Shown here piece after piece: positions 21,099 to 30,931 of a stretch of DNA of 64,000 nucleotides. The DNA comes from Rozella allomycis CSF55. Taxonomy: Eukaryota > Rozellomycota. How positions within the stretch are numbered: position 1 is the stretch's first letter; each line of letters starts with the position of its first letter. Under the pieces are notes generated by a model. It ran no database searches. It was not told where the DNA came from and saw only the letters and a list, made by a program, of their open reading frames with translations. The stretch lies in contig KE561209.1 of the NCBI GenBank assembly GCA_000442015.1, forward strand, positions 322,390 to 386,389, in the 5' to 3' direction. Made by a program: the position numbers and the translations under genes.

Positions 21099-21844
21099 TT
21101 ACATTTTGCTCCTATTCCTTACTTTCAAAGCCATTGAAACTATTTTACTCATCCAAAACACTTGAAGACCATAAACAAGTCTAAATCCCCATTTCATCGA
21201 AAATGATTCATTATATTCTTTATCATTCTTTTCAAATCGGTATATTTGCTTGCCCATCCAAACTATTCTCAATATAAAGAACAGACACACAAATGTAGCC
21301 AACGATCCTTTGTATATCTTACTGTGAATATATGTCTTTGGATTGAATTCTCTCAACAACCAGTTAACATTTAAGAGAATGGTGGAAAGTTCAAGAAGCG
21401 CAAACTTTGGAATCTCTTTAGAATACTTTTTAGAAGAAAATGCACCCAAGAGAATCATGAAACCTACCAGGTGATGGAACAATTCTGCTGGATATTCGCG
21501 CCAGTCATCTCTCGAAGCAAAAGTGTCGTGTGCGAAATAGCCGAGTAATGATGACATTGTATACACACTCAATGAATCATCAAGTCTTCCACTTTTATCG
21601 GACAGCTATATTCATTTTTGATTTAAATAGTTACTTTTAATATTCCAAATGATGATACAAATGTCGCGTTGACTGTAGACAGGAGCGTTAAAATAAGTCT
21701 CCTTAGTCTATTAGGATCATCAATTAGTCCAGGGAAATATTTCGGTAACTTTGTTTCGCAGGTCTTATACAGCAAATAGTAGATTAAACTCGAGGAACCA
21801 GCTGAAACGGCCAGTTTCGCAGTTGACGGGTAAACAAATCCCAT
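21099..21844 (-). CDS. TLC-domain (TRAM/LAG1/CLN8) membrane protein, TLCD4/TMEM56-like
   Basis: Multi-pass membrane protein of the lipid-related TLC family. The ATG is at 21844. A 29-nt intron (near 21594-21622) joins exon 1 to the exon containing LLGYFAHDTFA, WREYPAELFHHLVGF and LLELSTILLNVNWLL, the conserved TLC histidine-containing helices. About 240 residues is a normal length for small TLC proteins. Function in this family is generally membrane lipid homeostasis; the substrate is unknown. The 5' end (MGFVYPS...) is repeated after the n at 22371, as part of a roughly 540-bp duplicated segment. Confidence 0.8.
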
Positions 21845-22370
21845 TCTATAAATGGACCAAAATAATCAAACAAAAATAGACAATCACAAATTTATTACCA
21901 TTATATACATGCCCTGTCTATATTGTATGCTCAGAAAATCAAAAACATGGTCATTATATCAACCTTGTCAATAGATTGAGCAATGAACGGTTCAATAAAC
22001 AAAGGCGACAGATACAGCATTACTGAAAATGACCAAACCCACCCCACAATCCCATTCAAGCCATTCTTGAATATTTTCATTTCGCCAAAAGTCAGTATCC
22101 CATTCAATACAAAAAACAATGTCATCCCACCAGAAAAAGATTCAGCAAATGGCATTATCATGAATTCATGCATCAACCCGCTGAAAAAGAAAGTTAGCAT
22201 GTACAAGACAAACTTCATGCTTCCTTCATTTTTGGATTTCAGTTTACTGCTGTTTGCCAATGGCCTGTATATCATTCTAAAAAAGCATTGCTGAACGTGC
22301 CTGTTCCAACGATGGCCCCAAAAGTCTTTAAGGGATGTTGATTTCCATGGCCGATCGAACNTTGACGGGT
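21823..22370. repeat. Segment duplicated across a contig joint, copy 1
   Basis: Nearly identical to 22372-22906, with about eight to ten scattered substitutions. It contains the first codons of the TLC gene, the intergenic spacer and the 3' part of the acyltransferase gene. The copies abut at the n at 22371. The substitutions exclude a simple copy error and suggest two alleles placed in tandem, or a very recent duplication. Confidence 0.85.
21931..22370 (-). pseudogene. Partial second copy of the acyltransferase 3' end
   Basis: Encodes the same C-terminal part as 22470-22906 (FWGHRWNRHVQQCFF ... FSGLMHEFMIMPF) with a few amino-acid differences, and is truncated at the n at 22371. Probably an allelic contig end rather than a real gene. 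Confidence 0.7.
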
Positions 22371-22469
22371 AAACAAATCCCATTCTATAAATGGACCAAA
22401 ATAATCAAACAAAAATAGACAATCACAAATTTATTACCATTATATACATGCCCTGTCTATATTGTATGC

Positions 22470-23576
22470 TCAGAAAATCAAAAACATGGTCATTATATCA
22501 ACCTTGCCAATCGATTGAGCAATGAACGGTTCAATAAACAAAGGCGACAGATACAGAATTACTGAAAATGTCCAAACCCACCCCACAATCCCATTCAAGC
22601 CCTTCTTGAATATTTTCATCTCGCCAAAAGTCAGTATCCCATTCAATACAAAAAACAATGTCATCCCACCAGAAAAAGATTCAGCAAATGGCATTATCAT
22701 GAATTCATGCATCAACCCGCTGAAAAAGAAAGTTAGCATGTACAAGACAAACTTCATGCTTCCTTCATTTTTGGATTTCAGTTTACTGCTGTTTGCCAAT
22801 GGCCTGTATATCATTCTAAAAAAGCATTGCTGAACGTGCCTGTTCCAACGATGGCCCCAAAAGTCTTTAAGGGATGTTGATTTCCATGGCCGACGGAACA
22901 ATGCTCTGTATGTTCCGTTAAAAATTATTGCAAAGATGGAAAAGATTGATTTGTGGATAATTGAAAGCAAAAAGTACAAATGGAAGAAGAAAATGATGCG
23001 AAAAGAAATCGAAGAGGGTGATAATGTAAAGTTTTTGATTTGGTATTGTGGATCCATATACAAGTAGAGCTTCGACATAATCTGCAGCAATACGAAATCC
23101 AAAGCGACATCTACCAGAAGCAAAATAAAGACTCTGATTTTAGAACCATTTGAATTCTTGAACACGAGTTTTTCTAGCCACTTTACACCCGCGCATTCAG
23201 CCAAATCAGTGCTGCTCAATTTCCCCTTTGAATTCCCGTCATTTCCAATTTCATCAAAATTTTCAATCAAAAGCAAGGATCTTGCATACTCGTTAATGGA
23301 CATTGGCGGTCTGTGGGGATGAATGACAAACAGATCCCAGAAGCGCATTCCAAACACGATATACGACAGTGTGAGAAACCAGTTGTACGAGCACTGCACC
23401 ATATCTGAAGCGTCGAGTTTCGTGGTTGCGAAATAGTAGAACCCCGCGGCGAGACACACCAGCGCGGTTGCCGATCGGGAGGTGGCGTTGTGGTTGAGTC
23501 CGCAGGGGATGTACAATGTGCCTAGAATTATGGTTACTGTGAGTATTGCGTGTAACAGGCCTTGGATCATTGTCAT
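22470..23576 (-). CDS. MBOAT/wax-synthase-like membrane O-acyltransferase
   Basis: Polytopic membrane enzyme expected to transfer an acyl chain to a hydroxyl acceptor. Conserved segments are SLKDFWGHRWNRHVQQ (the wax-synthase-domain WGxRW motif) and FSGLMHEF, with the likely catalytic histidine in a membrane helix. At least eight hydrophobic segments are visible. I start it at the ATG at 23576 rather than the longer open frame to 23843, because the plus strand at 23617 begins a convincing TopBP1-like gene and the extra 89 codons lie antisense to its first BRCT domain. The resulting 368 residues is a normal size for fungal wax-synthase-domain proteins. The acceptor is unknown. Confidence 0.75.
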   Translation of the reverse strand: MTMIQGLLHAILTVTIILGTLYIPCGLNHNATSRSATALVCLAAGFYYFATTKLDASDMVQCSYNWFLTLSYIVFGMRFWDLFVIHPHRPPMSINEYARSLLLIENFDEIGNDGNSKGKLSSTDLAECAGVKWLEKLVFKNSNGSKIRVFILLLVDVALDFVLLQIMSKLYLYMDPQYQIKNFTLSPSSISFRIIFFFHLYFLLSIIHKSIFSIFAIIFNGTYRALFRRPWKSTSLKDFWGHRWNRHVQQCFFRMIYRPLANSSKLKSKNEGSMKFVLYMLTFFFSGLMHEFMIMPFAESFSGGMTLFFVLNGILTFGEMKIFKKGLNGIVGWVWTFSVILYLSPLFIEPFIAQSIGKVDIMTMFLIF

Positions 23577-23616
23577 GCAAAGTTGTAAATTCCGAGAAAT
23601 TGTTTGAAAAATCGGG

Positions 23617-26600
23617 ATGACTTCAAGTCTGATCGTGTGTACGACAGGTGTGTCTCCAGTGGACAAGGTAAAGTTTGATGTTTGAGAAATAAAGGCTGAG
23701 ATTAAACGCAAGTGTAGTGTGAAGGGGATCGAGTATACGACGGAACTAAACAGCCGCGTAACGCATTTGATTGCGAGTGCGTCGTGTTCGGCCAAGTATC
23801 GGGTAAATTCATAGTGAGTGTTTGATAGTTTGCTGTGGAGCATGGGATACCGATTGTGACGTGTGAATGGCTGGATGCTGTTGTGAATGGAGGGTCTGTG
23901 AAGCAGGTAAGCGATGCTGTTTGTGGGTGATGAGGCGACGATAGATCACAAGTTTCCGTGTTTTAAGGGGTGTTTGATTAGTATATCTGGGCCTATATTT
24001 GACAAGAGGGAGCGGGGTGTGTTGAAGGAGCTGATTGAGGGGCATGGCGGGGTGTATACGCCTGATTTGAAAAAGGACTGTACGCATTTGGTTACGTGTA
24101 CGACTGAGGGACTAAAGTACCAGTTTGCGAAAAAGTGGCGGATCAAGACGGTTGATAGACGGTGGGTGAGTGAAAGTGTGGCGAAGGGGGTGTTGTTGGA
24201 AGCTGAGATGTTTCCTATTGTTGAGGAGGGAGGGTGTGGATTTAAGATTGAGGATGTTGAGATTAATGAGAATAGTGAATCGTTTTTGGAGGGTTGTAAG
24301 ATATATTTGACGGACAGTTTTGATGATAAAGAGGTTTTGATATTGAAGAGATTGATACTGAGTGCGTGTGGATTGAGAATGCAAGAGTTTTCGTCTGGTG
24401 TGACGCATGTGATTAATAAGACGAATAATTTGAATTTGAAAACCAAAGAGATGATTGATTTGAATGAGAATAGTGCGATTGTTTTGAATGTGAAGTGGTT
24501 GGTTGAGTCTTATAAGCAGCAGAGGATGCTTTCGTATTCAAGTTTTATTGTGAGTGATGCTGTGCAGAAACTGCAGCGACAGTCATCAGTTTTGATTCAA
24601 GATTCAATTTGGCTTCAATCGTCGAATAAAGTTGAAAATAGATTTGGAGAAAAGATTAATAAAAAAGTTGGATTCTTTTCTGGATGTTCATTTAAAGTTT
24701 TGTGTAATCAAGTAAGAAAATAGATTGAATGATTTTTAAGAAGATTAATTTAGAGAAATCAATTATAGAAAATGGGGGAATTATTGAAGAAACAAATCCA
24801 AAATATTTCATTGTAGATTTAGATCAAAGTGATGAAGAGAGCAATTCACTAGTTTCAGAAACATTTTCTAATGGAGCTTCAACTTCCACTTTAATGGTGA
24901 CAACGTTGTGGGTTAATAGATGTATATTTGAACAAAGATNTAGATGTTTATTTGAACAAAGATTAATAAATATAAATGAATGCGACTATTTCAAACCATT
25001 GAGATTTAAGATTGAGTTTGAATATAAAGTTTGTGTGACAGGGTTTGAAGATAAAGAATATTTAAGAGAAGATTTGAAAAAGATTGTAAATTATTTTGGG
25101 GGTGAATTTCTTTCTTCTTTTTCTAAAAAATGTTCAATTTTAATTTGTGAAAAACCAAAAGGAATGAAATTTGAAAAAGCTAAAAGTTGGGAAATTCCTT
25201 GCGTTAAATTTGATTGGATTTTGAAAATTATTAAATTAAAGAAAATTATTCCATTTAATGAATTTTTATTCAATGGTGAAGCAATGGGGGAAGTAATGGG
25301 GGAATTAATGGGAGATAATAATGGAGTGAATAAAGACAATGGAGTGAGTAGAGATGATAGAGATGATAGGGTTAACTTGTTTAATACAGATAATTACATT
25401 AACTTGAATAAATTGAATGACGTTAAAGACGTTAACAGTGTTCAACAGAGTGATGTTAAGAGCTTTAAATCTGTTAACCCCTTTGAGACACCATTTGAAT
25501 TCTCTAATTCTAATAATGGAATATTTTCGCCTATCAATTCAAGTTTGAATCAAATGGTTAAAATAAATAATTTGAAATCTCCACTCTCTTCTAAACAAAA
25601 TAATTCTTCACAATCTAATTTAATTCTTCCATCATTTGATTCTTCTTTAATAAATGAAAATGAAATATTAAAAGATTGTATTATTTATGTTAGTCACAGA
25701 TTGTTTCACAGACGTCAAGAATTATCAAATTTAGCTTTAAAATGTGGCGCCAAATTTCTTTGGTCTTTTGAAAATGACGTCACTCACTTCATCCATCAAG
25801 GAAATAGAATTCACGAATCTTTCAAAGAATTCAAATTAGCTCAACAAAAGAAAATGTTCATTGTTTCTCCTTGGTGGTTATTCAACGTAAATTAATTCTT
25901 CATCTATCATTCTAGTCTGCTCAAAGTTGTACACGTCTAGATGAATCAAACTTTCCTCACATTTTTCATCCAAATAAACCAAGATTAGTATTCACTCCAC
26001 AATCTTTAACTTGTTCTCAAAATGTTGATTTCATTTACAAAACTTTTGAATCCAAAAACAACAAAAGAGATTTTAGAGAGAGTAAAGGTGCAATAGGAGA
26101 AGATAAAGAGAGTAAAGGTGCATTGAAAGAGAGTACAAAAGAGACAAAATTTGAAAGCTTCAAACATTTTGATAGTAAAGATTTCAACCAATTGGCTACC
26201 CCAGTGAAAGATGACGTTACTGATGCATTAGAACAAATTCTTTTAACAACTTCAAAATTCAAAGGAAAGAAGAGAGAAAGAGAAAATTTTAATGATTCAA
26301 ATGATTCAAGACAATCTCTCTCTAAATCAGAAAGCATTTCTAGCCCCATTAANAACATTCTCTCTCTAAATCAGAAAGCATTTCTAGCCCCATTAAATCA
26401 AACAAAGTCACAGTCAGCTATGACGATAAAGTTTTATCTTTAATTGAAAAAGAAAAATCAATTCAAATTAAGAAATCTGATAATGATTTATTCAACATTG
26501 ACATTGATTTACTCTCTGAATTGGAAAATCTATCAAAGGCGAATTGTTCAAAGTCAAATTGTTCAAATATAAATCTATCAAATTCCAATATAAATCAAAT

Positions 26601-27364
26601 TGAAACACACTCATCTNCACACTCTTCTTCTCCAATAAAATCTAAAAAGAGAAAAAGCAAAATAAATTTAGATTCTTCATTCAATTCAAGCGAACCCAAA
26701 CAAACTAAGAAAGTTTTCATCCTCTCATCAATAGAACACAAACTACGCCAAAAATTTACAAAAATTATAGAAAAACTTGGCGGCAAAATAATCGATGCTC
26801 CTCATTGGCATCCCTCATGCACCCATCTAGTAGCGTCAAATTTAATGCGAACAGAAAAATTCTTATCAGCCTGCGCTGTAGGCGCTTGGATCCTGCATCC
26901 AGATTATTTCTCTGCATGCCAATCACAAAATGCATTTGTTGATGAAGAAAAGTATGAATGGAGCGCTATTTGGAGTCCCAAAATTTCATCGCTTGTTAAT
27001 GCGCCTAAATATTGTCGGCTGATGAACAAGTCTAGAAAAGGTAATATAAATTATTCATAGAAATTAAAGTTTATGAGAATTGGAATGTTTTGCTGTTGAT
27101 TGATGAAAAGAGACTGGGTGGGTTTAAAAGATTAATTGAATTGGGCGGCGGGTATGTGTCTACTAGTGAAGATTCGTCATCAGTAAGTATTTTTAGTTTG
27201 GAAAATAGTTTACTCATGTAATTACGGATACAAACTCTGCATCGGCACTTCGAATTGATGCGTTCAAGTCTAGATATCCAAATGCTGTCATTGCTAAAAC
27301 TGATTACATTTCTGAATTTTTGATTAATGGAGATTCTTTTGATCCCTCTTACTTTATACTATAA
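23617..27364 (+). CDS. TOPBP1: TopBP1/Dpb11-like multi-BRCT replication and checkpoint scaffold
   Basis: Nuclear scaffold that binds phosphorylated replication and checkpoint proteins. The ATG at 23617 and introns of 27, 26 and 28 nt assemble a first BRCT (NSRVTHLIASASCSAKYRF, GIPIVTCEWLDAVV). A second follows at once (CTHLVTCTTEGLKYQFA, VDRRWVSE), then a third (VTHVINKTN, NVKWLVES), a fourth, and a fifth (CSILICEKPKG, CVKFDWILKI). A sixth has the order ELSNLALKCGAKFLWSF, VTHFIHQGN, IVSPWWLFNSAQSC, very like TopBP1 BRCT6. Two C-terminal BRCTs follow (CTHLVASNLMRTEK; FTHVITDTN). Introns of 26-29 nt lie near 24713, 25890, 27041 and 27182. The n bases at 24940, 26353 and 26617 sit beside short near-identical overlaps and look like unmerged contig ends that keep frame when collapsed. 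Divergent from the acyltransferase, with 40 bp between starts. Confidence 0.85.
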
Positions 27365-27525
27365 ATAAAGCATTTTTATTAAGCGGTAAAACTGTTCAGA
27401 AGCCCATCTTTCCATTTCTTAATTAAAAATTAATGGTTTCGTGAAAACAAAGATACATAATATCACCCATAACACGACATAGATTGTTATTGTTTGTATA
27501 AATCCTTGTTTATTTTTTAACACTA

Positions 27526-27612
27526 CGCGTACCGTGAGGGAAAGTTGAAAAGAACTTTGAAAAGAGAGTTAAAAGTACGTGAAATTGCTAAAGGGGAAAC
27601 GTTGGAAACCAG
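27526..27612 (+). rRNA. Fragment of nuclear large-subunit rRNA (28S, D1-D2 core)
   Basis: The motif TACCGTGAGGGAAAG, then GAAAAGAACTTTGAAAAGAG and GTACGTGAAATTG, is the universally conserved eukaryotic LSU rRNA core upstream of D2. Flanks quickly lose recognisable similarity and no other rRNA segment is near, so this looks like an isolated, displaced piece rather than an rDNA unit. It differs from the usual eukaryotic core at a few places (for example AAAGTTGAAAAG and AAATTGCTAAAGGGG). Confidence 0.7.
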
Positions 27613-27718
27613 TATTGGTCATTAGAAATCAATCTCTGTGGTATTCTATGTCATATATATTTTTTTCGGATGAAATTTCCTTTTTCAATCAACATCACCA
27701 CCGTCAAAAAAACCAAGN
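27613..27718. other. Unresolved spacer ending at a contig joint
   Basis: May still contain diverged LSU rRNA sequence (AAATCAATCTCTGTGG) but I cannot align it further. It closes at the n at 27718. Confidence 0.35.
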
Positions 27719-30339
27719 GCGAGTGTTTAACAGCAAAAACGTGTGTGAAGCGACGATAACTGATAAGCAATTGAAGCGGGGGATAGAGAAATGCTGTGTA
27801 TCGAGGATAGATGGGAGGATGAAGGTTGTTGGATGGGACGGCCGTGAAGTGTTTGTGTATGATGTGAGGAGACGGTGTGTTGAGGTGTGTGTGGGCCGGG
27901 AGGGAGTTGTTGAGATTGTTGGTGTCAAGGTAAGAGATTTGTTTGGGGTGGGTAGGATGGATATGTGTTGGTGGATGGGAGTGGGCTTGAGATGTGTTTG
28001 GTTGAGAATGGGGAGTGGGTTGTTTTTAGGAGGGAGGAGGAGGATATTGTTGGTGTTGGGGTGAGTGGGAGTGTGTTGAGTGTTGTGAAGGAGAATGGCG
28101 ATGTTGTTGTGTTTGAGGTTGATGAGGAGTTGATTGTGGAGAGAGGGAGGGTGAGTGTTGGGTGTTTTGGTAAGATTGTTTGGTTGAGATGAAAAGTTAA
28201 AAGAGCGGAGAGTGTGAAGAGTGAAGATGGGGTTTATATTGCAGCTGTTTGTGAAGGGTAATTTGTGTTGGTTTTTATCAAGTAGAAAAGTTTGTTTCTT
28301 TTTGGGAGAAGAAAAGATTGGAGAGTTTGGGATAAATAATAAAGAGTGTGAAGAATTTATGTGTTTTTGTAAACGTAAGGGGATATTTGAGGGGTGTTGT
28401 AGAGATTGATAGTTTTATAGTTAAAATATTTGTTAATAAATATAAAAGAGAAGAATTTCATGGGATTTCAATTCATTCATTTGTTTTGGAAAAGGAAAAG
28501 GTTGGAGTAGAGAGAACAGAAGAGTTTTCAACGTTTGATGAAGAGAGGGCAATTTTGGGGGTTGGATCTAAATATGGATCTAATGAAATAATTGTAATTT
28601 TTGAAGATAAAATAAGTTTATATAAATCACATTCGTATTTACCAAATGTAGAAAAGAAAGTTTATGAAATTTTGGATTTGATAGATTTTAAGAAATGTCC
28701 ATTTAATGAAGAGTTTAATTTGAAGATTAAAGAGAATAAAAGAGATGAATTGTTTATTGAGATTTTGTTGAAAGAAATGAAGAAAGAATTTCCACCAAAA
28801 AATGAAGATGAATGTGAGAATTTGTTTTTATTAATTTTGAATAGTTTAAAATCTGAAAATGAAAAATTAGAAATTCTTTTTTATTTTTTGAATTTCTTTG
28901 ATGAAAATTTAGCAGAAAAATTTGCAATGAAGAATGGATTTGAAAATAAAAGATTGATTAAAGGATTGTTTTATTTGGATCAGAATGAGATTGAATTGGC
29001 TACTGAAGAATTAATTAAATGTTCAGAATTTAAATTTTCAAATAAAATTTTAGAAAAATTTATAAAAGAAAATAGATTTGACCAGGGTTATAGATTGTTG
29101 ATCTGTGGCTTAGTTCCAAATGAAGATGAAAAAACTTTTGAATTAAAATTAGAAATTTTGATGCGAGTGAATTTTTTTGAATCTTTTTGTTTCCAAAGAA
29201 TGAAGAGTGGCTTATTTCTAAAATTTATTGAATTTGGATTAGAAAACAAAATGAAAGAATTAAATTTTATTCCATTTGATTCATTTGAACAAGGCCAATT
29301 AATTAATTTTTGTTCTTCTTCTTCAAATCCAAAAGTTCATGAATTTCTTTTTAATTATTTTATTAACAAGAATCAATTCATTGAAGCAATCCAATTTTAT
29401 AATGCAAGACCCTTGTTGAATAAAGTTAAAATTGTTGAAGAAATTAAATCTATTATTCCAGAATGTCAAAAGTATTTATTAAATGAAAAATTGTTTAATG
29501 AAAAGGTTGAAGATTTAAATCAAGAAATTGTTCATACTTCATCTTTTCAATCTATAGATTTGGATTTATTATCCCCTGTAAAAGTAACCAAAACTTTAAA
29601 AATGAATTTGAAAGTTTTAAAGGTTATGGAAGGGGATTCTCTAAGTAGTTTGAAGGGTGATTCTTTAAGTAGTTTGAAGGGCGATAGTTTGAAAGTAGAA
29701 TTAAATAATTCATTTAATTCTGTAGCCGTTAATTCTCCAGTTAGAACGTCTAGTTTAACACCAATCAAATCACCAATTCTTTCACCTTCAAGTGTTTTAA
29801 AATCAACTTCTGGTGAAACTAATTTAAATCTTCCAATTACTTCTCCATTAAAACAATATTATCTTAGACAATCACCTCAAACAGTTCAAATTCCTTCAAG
29901 ACCTAAAATTCCAATTCCTGATGAAATTCTTTCAAAAAAGAGAAGAACTTCTAAACTATCAATCGTCTCTTTTCCTGATGATGAAGAATCTTTAAAATCT
30001 ACAAGAAAGAAATTTCAATCTCTAAAAGTTCAAGAAATTACCCCTGTAAGAAGATCTCCAAGATTTTCAAGGCAGAAAATTTCTTTAAATGAAAAAGATT
30101 TAGAAAGCAAGAGCAAACTTTCTTTTAATACTATGGAACAAAATAACAAATCAAATAATGTTGAAAATAAGAGCAAATTGTCTTCTAATACTATTCAGTC
30201 TACTGTTAGTGGTGTTTGGTCCATCAAACATAAAAGTGATGATGATGTTTCAAAGAATAAACGTACATCCCCAAGGATTAGAAATGTTAATCCTAAAACT
30301 ACTTCAAGGCCACCAAGAAAGGATAGATCAAAGAAATAA
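27719..30339 (+). CDS. ELYS/AHCTF1-like nucleoporin (5' end missing)
   Basis: Nuclear-pore scaffold that in other eukaryotes seeds pore assembly on chromatin. The N-terminal part is beta-rich with repeated VVGWDGREVFVYD-like strands, suggesting a propeller. Introns of 26, 27, 25 and 28 nt (27930-28400) restore the frame. The middle is an all-helical domain with the ELYS pattern: EFPPKNEDE, a KLEILFYFLNFFDENLAEKFA segment, IKGLFYLDQNEIELATEEL, and NYFINKNQFIEAIQFYNA. The C-terminus is disordered and Ser/Lys-rich, with SPR-type motifs (TPVRRSPRFSRQK) that could bind DNA. The frame is already open after the n at 27718, so the true start is missing. The coding strand is strikingly G-rich and C-poor at the 5' end and becomes A/T-rich downstream. 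ELYS assignment rests on pattern, not a search. Confidence 0.65.
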
Positions 30340-30365
30340 ACGTCTTCAATTTTTAATGATATTTT

Positions 30366-30761
30366 TTATTGTGTTACCTCTGAAAGTGGCATCTGTGATA
30401 AAGGCTGTGGAGACCTATTCTGGACGGGATAGCACATTCCCATATACGTTATTTGACTAAGACGTTTGCAAACCTGGCAGTTATAAGCTACCCCATTCCT
30501 ATACACCACCTCCTTGCTGCATTTAATCGCATAGTCTTTTATAGAATCCTTGACAGTCTTTTCATCCCTTCCCTCATTCTCCTCGTGATGTCCATGTGCA
30601 TGTGGGGGATGGACATGCATCTCTTCGTGTTCAACAACATGCTCATTTGGGAGTTTAAACTGATTGTGCTTATATTGAACAGCGAAATTTTCTATAATAG
30701 GCTCCAATGGTTTAGACATCGCTGTAGCTGCAAGAAAGAGGAATAGTGCGGTCTTTGTCAT
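30366..30761 (-). CDS. Small His-rich secreted protein (131 residues)
   Basis: The ATG at 30761 opens a signal peptide (MTKTALFLFLAATAMSK). The mature part contains a histidine cluster (HVVEHEEMHVHPPHAHGHH) that could bind metal. A C-terminal cysteine set follows, with CSKEVV, CQVCKR and MCYPV, likely disulfide-bonded. No known family. Convergent with the ELYS-like gene, with 26 bp between stop codons. Candidate secreted effector or metal-binding cell-surface protein; function not shown. Confidence 0.65.
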   Translation of the reverse strand: MTKTALFLFLAATAMSKPLEPIIENFAVQYKHNQFKLPNEHVVEHEEMHVHPPHAHGHHEENEGRDEKTVKDSIKDYAIKCSKEVVYRNGVAYNCQVCKRLSQITYMGMCYPVQNRSPQPLSQMPLSEVTQ

Positions 30762-30931
30762 ATGAAACGAATGAAACAGGGGAAATCTATTTTAATCCCT
30801 TAAAAGAATCAAATCCATATATTAACTCGAATGAAATTTTCTTGTCCAATATCTTCTTATTTCAATCCACTCTATTTTAATCCACCTAAAATCTTTCTAT
30901 TTTAATCCACCACAAATCCGAATTTTACAAA
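30762..30931. promoter_or_regulatory. Short divergent promoter with a repeated TTTTAATCC motif
   Basis: The spacer between divergent starts at 30761 and 30932 carries TTTTAATCC at 30789-30797, 30871-30879 and 30899-30907, with related TTTCAATCC at 30851-30859 (two are preceded by CTA). A repeated motif in a 170-bp divergent promoter may be a binding site, but no factor is known. Confidence 0.4.

Noticed and set aside
23577-23843. N-terminal extension of the acyltransferase
   Set aside because: The same DNA on the plus strand encodes a textbook BRCT domain with three microintrons, which is better supported than the unconserved antisense extension.
27041-27060. A 20-nt intron near the end of TOPBP1
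   Set aside because: Extending the acceptor to the next AG gives 29 nt, also in frame and within the normal size class.
27526-27718. Complete rRNA gene
   Set aside because: Only the conserved core before D2 is recognisable; flanking helices and the 5.8S region are absent.
27579-28064. Open frame crossing the rRNA fragment and the n at 27718
   Set aside because: It joins non-coding rRNA-like sequence and two contigs. Only the part after the n is coding, and it needs a splice at about 27930.
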